Below are positions 41,253-46,160 of a DNA stretch of 46,160 nucleotides, in pieces. The notes under the pieces were generated by a model. It did no database searches and was not told the DNA's origin. It worked only from the letters and a program-made list of their open reading frames with translations. The translations under genes and the position numbers were made by a program. Position 1 is the stretch's first letter, and each line of letters opens with the position of its first letter. The stretch comes from Akkermansia muciniphila. GTDB lineage: Bacteria > Verrucomicrobiota > Verrucomicrobiia > Limisphaerales > UBA9464. Location of the stretch: NCBI GenBank assembly GCA_945860685.1, contig CAMASJ010000003.1:1-46160 (forward strand), written 5' to 3'.

Positions 41253-42098
41253 AGGCGCAGCCGGGCCACCTGCAGATGCGGCTGGGGCGTCGCCGGGCGC
41301 GGGTTCCCCGGGTTTGGCCGGCTTCGCCCCGGGGTTCTTTCCGGGCCGGCTCAGGACCTCGGGGGGAACCGACTTCGGATCGAATCCGAACTTCCGGCAG
41401 AACTCGGCGACCGGTGCCACGATCACCGTTGTCCGCTTCAGGAACGGATCCGGGTACTCAAGCCGCACGGCGCGGAGGGCAAGGCCATGGGCGTCGCGAC
41501 GTCCGTAGAGGATGTCGCCGACCACCGGGCAACCCGCTTGACGCAGGTGGATGCGGATCTGGTGGGTCCGGCCGGTGATAGGCCGGGCGAGCACCAGCGC
41601 ACGTTGGCCCACGACCTGAAGCAGTTCGAAGTGGGTCTCCGCCTCCTTGCCATCCCGGCGGTCCACCCGGTGACGGCCATGGAGCTCGGGATCAGGCCCG
41701 AGGGGTTCCGTGCAGACCCAACTCGGCCTTTGCGGAATGGCGTCGGTGACCGCGAGGTAGGCCTTCTTGACGGTGCGTTCCGCGAAGACCCGGGAGAAGG
41801 CGGACATGGCTCCCTGGCTCTTCGAGAAGAGGAGGACGCCGGTGGTCGGGGCGTCGAGGCGGTGCACGAAGCGCAGGAACTTGAGGTTGCGAGACGCCGC
41901 CCACCAGGCCGCGTGCTCGATGTCGTCGACCAGCGCGCGGTGGAGGTTCCGCTCGTGGTGCTCGGCGTCGTCGGGCCCGAGCATCCAACCCGGAGGCTTG
42001 TCGATGGCCAGCACGCCGCGGTCCTCGTAGAGGATCGCGACGGGGGTCCCATCGGGAAGTTCGAAGGAGTCGGGCTTGGCCACGCCGGATTGAACCAC
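41115..42098 (-). CDS. RluA-family pseudouridine synthase with long C-terminal extension
   Basis: An RNA-modifying enzyme that converts uridine to pseudouridine in rRNA or tRNA; 327 residues. Core motifs: YEDRGVLAIDKPPGWML, catalytic HRLDAPTTGVLLFSK (Asp82), KKAYLAV, and PITGRTHQIRIHLRQAGCPV with GDILYG. No S4 domain. The last 80 residues are a Pro/Ala/Lys-rich disordered tail (PGKNPGAKPAKPGEPAPGD), of which the last 45 are encoded opposite the ABC ATPase gene. The start is GTG at 42098; GTG 42083 is an alternative. The target site is unknown. Confidence 0.92.
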   Translation of the reverse strand: MVQSGVAKPDSFELPDGTPVAILYEDRGVLAIDKPPGWMLGPDDAEHHERNLHRALVDDIEHAAWWAASRNLKFLRFVHRLDAPTTGVLLFSKSQGAMSAFSRVFAERTVKKAYLAVTDAIPQRPSWVCTEPLGPDPELHGRHRVDRRDGKEAETHFELLQVVGQRALVLARPITGRTHQIRIHLRQAGCPVVGDILYGRRDAHGLALRAVRLEYPDPFLKRTTVIVAPVAEFCRKFGFDPKSVPPEVLSRPGKNPGAKPAKPGEPAPGDAPAASAGGPAAPSKDATVPNRGVRNPKPESSSRPAQPNRASEHPAQRPRGERGPKRP

Positions 42099-42180
42099 AG
42101 CGGTCGAAACGGCTCACGCCCTTCCTTCGACGATGCAGAAATCGTTCTGCACTTCCGCGCTCCGGGACTAGACTCCGGCC

Positions 42181-43065
42181 GTGCAAATCCAGTCGTTCAA
42201 GGTGTTCTGCGACCTGGCCGAGACCGAGTCCTTCACCAAGGCGGCCCAGATCAACGGCATCACCCAAAGTGCGGTGAGCCAGCAGATCACCTCGCTGGAA
42301 CGCCAGCTCAAGGCGCTCCTGATCGAACGCAGCAAGAAGAAGTTCAGGCTCACCCGCGAAGGCGAGCTGCTCTACGAACACGGCAAGCAGATCATCCTCT
42401 CCTACGAGGGCCTCATCCACCGCCTTCAGGAGTCGAGGAACGTCATCTCGGGCACCATCCGCGTCGCCACCATCTACAGCATCGGCCTGCACGACCTGCA
42501 GCCCTACGTGAAGCGCTTCCTCAAGAAGCACCCGACGGTCAAGGTCCACATCGAGTACCACCGCGCCAACCAGGTCTACGACGACGTCCTGGGCAATGTC
42601 GTGGACCTCGGCCTGGTCGCCTATCCGATCCGCGATCCGAAGCTCGAGTTGGTTTCTCTGCGTGAGGAGAAGCTGGTGCTCATCTGCCACCCGGGGCATC
42701 CGTTCGCCAAGGTCAAGGGACTCCGCCTCCAGCAGTTGGAAGGACAGAAGTTCATCGGATTCGAACCCGACATCCCCACCCGCAAGGCCATCGACCGCGA
42801 ACTGCGCGAGCGATCCATCTCCGTCCGCCACGTCATGGAGTTCGACAACATCGAGACCGTGAAGCGGGCGGTCGAGATCGAGGCCGGCGTGAGCATCGTC
42901 CCAGCGGGCACCGTGGCGCAGGAAGTCTCGAAACACACGTTGGCCGCCGTCCCGTTTGCCGACGTCGAACTCACCCGCCCAATCGGCCTGATCCACAAGA
43001 AGACCAAGGTGCTTTCCCCGGCGATGAAGCAGTTCGTGGCATCGCTCCTCGAATTCCATCCCTGA
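42181..43065 (+). CDS. LysR-family transcriptional regulator
   Basis: A DNA-binding regulator of 294 residues. The N-terminal winged helix-turn-helix is typical (FCDLAETESFTKAAQINGIT, QSAVSQQITSLERQLKALLI). The effector-binding domain follows (GTIRVATIYSIGLHDLQPYV; VSLREEKLVLICHPGHPFAK; VKRAVEIEAGVSIVPAGTVA), of the CysB/CbbR-like periplasmic-binding fold. The start is GTG at 42181. LysR regulators often control a divergent gene; here the divergent neighbour is the pseudouridine synthase, an unlikely metabolic target, so its regulon is probably elsewhere. Confidence 0.93.
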   Translation: MQIQSFKVFCDLAETESFTKAAQINGITQSAVSQQITSLERQLKALLIERSKKKFRLTREGELLYEHGKQIILSYEGLIHRLQESRNVISGTIRVATIYSIGLHDLQPYVKRFLKKHPTVKVHIEYHRANQVYDDVLGNVVDLGLVAYPIRDPKLELVSLREEKLVLICHPGHPFAKVKGLRLQQLEGQKFIGFEPDIPTRKAIDRELRERSISVRHVMEFDNIETVKRAVEIEAGVSIVPAGTVAQEVSKHTLAAVPFADVELTRPIGLIHKKTKVLSPAMKQFVASLLEFHP

Positions 43066-43083
43066 ACAAGGTCCCCGGAGCCC

Positions 43084-43104
43084 GGAACCCCCGCTCGGGG
43101 TTCC
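43084..43104. terminator. Weak bidirectional hairpin between lysR and folA
   Basis: GGAACCCC, a short loop, GGGGTTCC: eight pairs between two convergent genes. Neither strand has a clear T-run after it, so termination strength is doubtful. Confidence 0.4.
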
Positions 43105-43143
43105 CTTCTCGATCGAGGGATCAGGACCCGCGGATCGACAGGA

Positions 43144-43626
43144 TCAAGCGATCAGGGTCGAGCGATGCACCCAGTGCTCGACGTGGAAGTCTGAATGGCG
43201 CAGCACTTCCGCCATCCAGACGAAGTCCTTCTCGAACCCCGGGAAGACGGCGTCGCCGTCGACGTTCCGGTGGACCCGGCTGAGGAACAGGTCCGTGCAG
43301 GATGGCAACAGCTGGGAATACAAGTCCGCGCCCCCGCAAAGCCATAGTGGTCTGGGATCGCCCTGAATCGCGAGACGGAGCGACTCCAGGTCGTTGAAAA
43401 CCCTCACGCCCGGATGGAGGAACTCACCGCGGCTGACAACCCAGGTCTCTCGACCTGGAAGCGGGCGCCCGATGGACTCGAACGTCTTACGCCCCTGGAT
43501 CAGCACCCCACGCAGTGTGACCTCGCGGAACCATTTGAAGTCCGCAGGCACATGCCAAGGAATGCGACCGTGGTCGCCGATCACGCCGTTCTCGGAGACG
43601 GCCGCGATCGCGCGGAGTCGACCCAT
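43144..43626 (-). CDS. folA: Dihydrofolate reductase
   Basis: Reduces dihydrofolate to tetrahydrofolate with NADPH. It has 160 residues, standard length. IAAVSENGVIGDHGRIPWHV, followed by PADFKWFREVT with the substrate-binding acidic residue, then LIQGRKTFESIGRPLPGR and WLCGGADLYSQLLPSCTDLF are all typical. It lies 13 bases after infC, which suggests an infC-folA operon. thyA is not in the window. Confidence 0.96.
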   Translation of the reverse strand: MGRLRAIAAVSENGVIGDHGRIPWHVPADFKWFREVTLRGVLIQGRKTFESIGRPLPGRETWVVSRGEFLHPGVRVFNDLESLRLAIQGDPRPLWLCGGADLYSQLLPSCTDLFLSRVHRNVDGDAVFPGFEKDFVWMAEVLRHSDFHVEHWVHRSTLIA

Positions 43627-43639
43627 CGTGGACTCCGGA

Positions 43640-44398
43640 TCAGGCCTCGCCAGGAGGCGTGGACGCAGGTGCCGGCGCGGATTCGGGGGCGGGTTCGGCC
43701 GTGGGCACGGAGAGACCCTCGAAGGGGCTGGGACCCAGCGACCCCTTGGATTCCGCCGCGTTGGTGGAAACCTTGGACGAGGCGGGTGCAGCCGCAGCGG
43801 CCTTGGGGGCCTCCGCCGGGGTGGGGACAGCCTCCTTCGGGTTCTTGGCCCGCTTGTTCTTCGCCAAGGGACTGACCATCACGTTGATCGCGCGGCCGAT
43901 CAGCTTCGGCGGGAAGTCCGGGTGACCCCACGGCGAAAGCTTCTCGAGGAACTTCTCCATAACCTCCTTGCCGATCTCCGTGTGCGCCATCTCGCGTCCG
44001 CGGAAACGGAGCGTGGCCTTCACCTTCATGTCCTCGCAGAGGAACCCGATCGCATGCTCCAGCTTGATACCCAAGTCGTGCGGATCGATTCGGGGGGACA
44101 GCTGCACCTCCTTCACCGTGTTGGTATGCTGGTGCTTCTTGCTGTCACGCTCCTTCTTCGACAGCTCGTACTTGAACTTGCCGTAGTCGATGATGCGACA
44201 GACCGGAGGAACGGCGTTCGGAGCGATCTCGACGAGATCCACGCCGGCCTGGCGGGCGAGATTGATGGCCGCCGCCAGATCGATGACCCCGACCTGCTGC
44301 CCGTCATGGCCAATGACACGGACGTCGCGGGCCCGGATCTTGCCATTGATGCGATGCAGGGGCTGTGCCTGCTGGTGACGCGAAAACGGGCGGTTCAA
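43640..44398 (-). CDS. infC: Translation initiation factor IF-3 with C-terminal extension
   Basis: IF-3 keeps 30S subunits apart from 50S and checks start codons. Residues of about 15-85 are the N-domain (HRINGKIRARDVRVIG; VDLVEIAPNAVPPVCRIIDY; GKFKYELSKKERD). Residues of about 95-175 are the C-domain (KEVQLSPRIDPHDLGIKLEH; KATLRFRGREMAHTEIG). A Pro/Ala/Ser-rich tail of about 70 residues follows, making 252 residues against the usual 180. The start is TTG at 44398 with GGAGG seven bases upstream; rare starts in infC are known to allow self-regulation. A 10-codon uORF stops on top of this start. rpmI/rplT do not follow; folA does. Confidence 0.96.
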   Translation of the reverse strand: MNRPFSRHQQAQPLHRINGKIRARDVRVIGHDGQQVGVIDLAAAINLARQAGVDLVEIAPNAVPPVCRIIDYGKFKYELSKKERDSKKHQHTNTVKEVQLSPRIDPHDLGIKLEHAIGFLCEDMKVKATLRFRGREMAHTEIGKEVMEKFLEKLSPWGHPDFPPKLIGRAINVMVSPLAKNKRAKNPKEAVPTPAEAPKAAAAAPASSKVSTNAAESKGSLGPSPFEGLSVPTAEPAPESAPAPASTPPGEA

Positions 44399-44427
44399 AG
44401 TACCGCCTCCGGTTTGTGGTGAATCAT
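44395..44427 (-). other. Upstream mini-ORF overlapping the infC start
   Basis: ATG at 44427 reads MIHHKPEAVL and stops at TGA 44397-44395, two bases of which lie within the infC TTG codon (CTTTGA). The infC SD GGAGG lies within it. It could couple translation of infC, but its own SD is not visible. Confidence 0.35.
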
Positions 44428-44587
44428 GCGTGCAAACGAACCGACAGACTACCCTTCAGGGTCTCGGTCGCTATAGGGGGCCACCGCTTTTCGGGCAAGC
44501 CAAAAGACCCGAAATGCCCGCTTCGCGGATGGGATTCCGGCACTCCCATTCGGCTCTTGGATCCGGCTGGACATGCGGGACGCCAGA
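44399..44587 (-). promoter_or_regulatory. infC leader region with hairpins
   Basis: On the minus strand: ATGGGA/TCCCAT (44529-44549, nine-base loop) and TTTCGGG/CCCGAAA (44489-44514). Neither has a strong terminator U-run, so both may be leader structures of infC or the 3' end of the upstream membrane-protein operon. Confidence 0.4.
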
Positions 44588-45331
44588 TCAGGGTCCCACG
44601 AGGGAGATCCGAGCAACCTCCAGCCTCGGCACTTCCCCGAGGAAGACGAGTCTTCCCGCGACACGCAGACTCCGCGCTGCGAGCCGCGCGTCGAGGACCA
44701 GCGGACGCCCTTCACGGCCGGTCAGCAGCACGACCACCCCGCTTCCGGTCGCGTCCCGGACCAACAGGCCCGGCGGGACCCCGCCTCGGAGGCAGACGAC
44801 GGCGCAGGAGCGATGGACCTTGGCGGTTGCCGGTCGCATGACGCCCGCCCAGCACTTCGTGTCGACGAGCTCTCCTTCGAGCAGGACCTCGCCCAGATCG
44901 ACATCGCGGACCTCCGGTCGGGTCTCCTGTACCCCTCCGAGCACTTGGAAGGATTCCGGGGAGTTCAATTCGATCATAGCCAGCCGACCGGCCTGGATGC
45001 GTGAGCCCTCGAACCGCACCAACTCGCCATGATGTCCCCGCGCGAAATCCGGCAGACCGTGCTTGCCGGCACCCACCAGGAGATGGTGCCGCACCACGCC
45101 TTCGTCCGAAACGGTCCGGAGCAACGGCAGCGGAGTTTCCAGGATGCGGCCTTCGAAGGCCTTGCGGACCCCGAACTCGAACGTGCCGGGCTCGGCCGGT
45201 GAGAGACCCATCGACAAGAGCGAAGCCGCTACCACACCGAAGCCGAAGAGGAAAACCACAACCCAACCACGAAACCGATTCAGGCCCGGCGGTGCATCCT
45301 TGGCGTATCCAACATAGAACTCGTCGTTCAT
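44588..45331 (-). CDS. Membrane-anchored protein with conserved-looking Cys motif
   Basis: A 247-residue protein with one N-terminal membrane helix (GWVVVFLFGFGVVAASLLSM) and a periplasmic beta-rich region. The notable element is GELVDTKCWAGVMRP, then KVHRSCAVVCLRGGVPPGLL: three cysteines and a His in a pattern I recall from uncharacterised redox-associated proteins of Acidobacteria and Bacteroidetes. Metal or heme binding is possible but not shown. SD GGGGAGGG precedes the ATG at 45331, which overlaps the Rieske gene stop by four bases (ATGA), so the two are translationally coupled. Probably a partner of that electron-transfer protein. Confidence 0.72.
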   Translation of the reverse strand: MNDEFYVGYAKDAPPGLNRFRGWVVVFLFGFGVVAASLLSMGLSPAEPGTFEFGVRKAFEGRILETPLPLLRTVSDEGVVRHHLLVGAGKHGLPDFARGHHGELVRFEGSRIQAGRLAMIELNSPESFQVLGGVQETRPEVRDVDLGEVLLEGELVDTKCWAGVMRPATAKVHRSCAVVCLRGGVPPGLLVRDATGSGVVVLLTGREGRPLVLDARLAARSLRVAGRLVFLGEVPRLEVARISLVGP

Positions 45332-46160
45332 TCCTCCCTCCCCTTCGTGGATTCGCTTCCCGGACATACGGTCCGCAACGGATTCGCCTCCGCTCGAACC
45401 CAAAGCCGTCCTCCGATGATCCGAGTCGCGTGGGTCTCCACCATCTCCTCGAAGGGCGGAGGACTGCAGCCATCCTCGGGACGGTAGTTCCATCCGTGCC
45501 ATGGACACGTGATGCAGCCGTCGAGGATCCGCCCCTCACCCAGGGGCCCACCCTGATGCCGGCAGACGTTGGAGGTGGCGAAGATCCGGTTGCGGTGCCG
45601 GAACACCGCGATCCGCCCTTCTCCGACAGTCACAACCCGGCCCCGTCCTTCCAGAAACGCCTCCACCTCGCCCACGTCCACGAAGCCTTCGGCAACCGCG
45701 GTCCCCGCCGTGGGCGTCCGGACGGACCCCTTTCGCGCCGCGGTTGCATGGAGTCCGAGCAACAGGAGGAAGCCGACAGCCAGGAGCGTGGGCAGGATCA
45801 CGCTGCGCTCGGTCTGAACCACCCCGGCGGCCACGTGGATGAACAACAGCAGGTAGGCGAGGTAGACGCCGAGGTGCAGCGACTTCCAAAGAGGCGGTCC
45901 GAGCCGCTTGAGCCAGAAGTCGTGGCTGGTGGCAGCCAACAGGAAGAGCACGGCCAATCCCGCGACGCCGAACGGCTCGAAGGGAAAATGCCCCACGACC
46001 AGACGCCCATCGGACAACATCCGTGCATCCTGCGAGTAGGACGTCAGCACGCTCACGAAGGGATTCACGTCCCCGAGCGCGTGGAACTGGAACAGCGACA
46101 AAACGCCGTGGACCAGGCCGATCCCGAAGAGGGTCACACCGAGGTGCCGGCGGTTGTACA
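45328..46160 (-). CDS. Ferric-reductase-like membrane domain fused to Rieske [2Fe-2S] domain (5' end outside window)
   Basis: The frame is open to the right edge; codons before the ORF-track GTG (46137) read YNRRHLG, a usual loop of ferric-reductase-like (YedZ/MsrQ-type) domains, so the true start lies outside. Membrane helices with candidate heme-b His include LVHGVLSLFQFHALGD and SLHLGVYLAYLLLFIHVAAG. The C-terminal Rieske domain has both cluster motifs, CRHQGGPLGEGRI (CxH) and CITCPWHGWNY (CPWH). The fusion predicts electron flow from a [2Fe-2S] centre to membrane hemes or the reverse. It is coupled to the Cys-motif protein downstream. Confidence 0.88.
   Translation of the reverse strand, partial: YNRRHLGVTLFGIGLVHGVLSLFQFHALGDVNPFVSVLTSYSQDARMLSDGRLVVGHFPFEPFGVAGLAVLFLLAATSHDFWLKRLGPPLWKSLHLGVYLAYLLLFIHVAAGVVQTERSVILPTLLAVGFLLLLGLHATAARKGSVRTPTAGTAVAEGFVDVGEVEAFLEGRGRVVTVGEGRIAVFRHRNRIFATSNVCRHQGGPLGEGRILDGCITCPWHGWNYRPEDGCSPPPFEEMVETHATRIIGGRLWVRAEANPLRTVCPGSESTKGREE

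Noticed and set aside
41487-42665. Plus-strand frame of 392 codons opposite RluA and running into lysR
   Set aside because: It overlaps two well-supported genes and has no family resemblance.
1-46160. CRISPR arrays, insertion sequences, prophage or integron signals
   Set aside because: No regularly spaced direct repeats, transposase, integrase or phage structural motifs were seen on either strand.

Overview
The window is a 46 kb, GC-rich stretch of bacterial chromosome. It most likely comes from a Verrucomicrobiota member, perhaps of the Limisphaerales/Pedosphaerales kind. The lineage call is an inference from gene types: a prepilin-like protein with the [17 protein letters not shown]-terminus and the LLPALAKAK continuation, a PEP-CTERM protein, a c-type cytochrome/HEAT protein of the Pirellula/Verrucomicrobium heme-binding type, a CotH-family protein, a CobA-HemD fusion and a Rieske/ferric-reductase fusion. 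No phage, insertion sequence, CRISPR array or rRNA operon was seen. The region reads as ordinary core chromosome with many short, independent transcription units.

Layout. 1-7 kb: the 3' part of rpoD with a clear terminator, a secreted CotH-like protein, a secreted sialidase-like beta-propeller, an ABC-2 type permease, and a convergent NYN-LOTUS putative RNase. 7-13.8 kb: a GreA/GreB-like factor, a DoxX-like membrane protein, a possible 49-residue membrane protein, a phosphohexomutase, a heme-binding HEAT protein (minus), acylphosphatase, a metallophosphoesterase and a heptosyltransferase. 13.8-17.1 kb (minus): a secreted protein of unknown function, a monothiol-type glutaredoxin and CobA-HemD. 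17.2-22.4 kb: an orphan chemoreceptor, a TIM-barrel isomerase (minus), a 34-residue very basic protein missed by the ORF track, then a lipoprotein with a SecD-head-like domain overlapping an M23 peptidase. 22.4-26 kb: tRNA-dihydrouridine synthase divergent from ilvC, then larC.

26-31.3 kb is one long minus-strand run: LytS-type kinase, LytTR regulator, OmpA-like protein, heptose-1-P adenylyltransferase, YhbY, GDSL esterase and a Tat-exported TIM-barrel protein. Gaps are 50 bases or fewer except the 64 bases between kinase and regulator. Next come tRNA-Pro(CGG) and tRNA-Leu(GAG) with their terminator. 32-35 kb: prepilin-like protein, EamA transporter, PEP-CTERM protein and an orphan iscX. 35.1-40.2 kb: a 400-base leader with hairpins, an intrinsic terminator and a Thr-Thr mini-ORF, then thrS, a trypsin-like/TPR lipoprotein and a flavodoxin. 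40.2-46.2 kb: a small element with inverted-repeat ends, an ABC ATPase overlapping tail-to-tail with an RluA-type pseudouridine synthase, a LysR regulator, folA, infC (TTG start) and, at the right edge, a Cys-motif membrane protein coupled to a Rieske/ferric-reductase protein cut by the window.

Themes. Translation and RNA: thrS, infC, two tRNAs, Dus, RluA, YhbY, NYN, GreA-like. Envelope: two heptose-LPS genes, M23, OmpA, lipoproteins. Cofactors and redox: CobA-HemD, larC, iscX, glutaredoxin, Rieske. No obvious new defence or mobile system was found. The best leads for something undescribed are the thrS leader, the infC leader/uORF, the 34-residue basic protein, the Cys-motif protein next to the Rieske fusion, and the inverted-repeat element at 40.2 kb.
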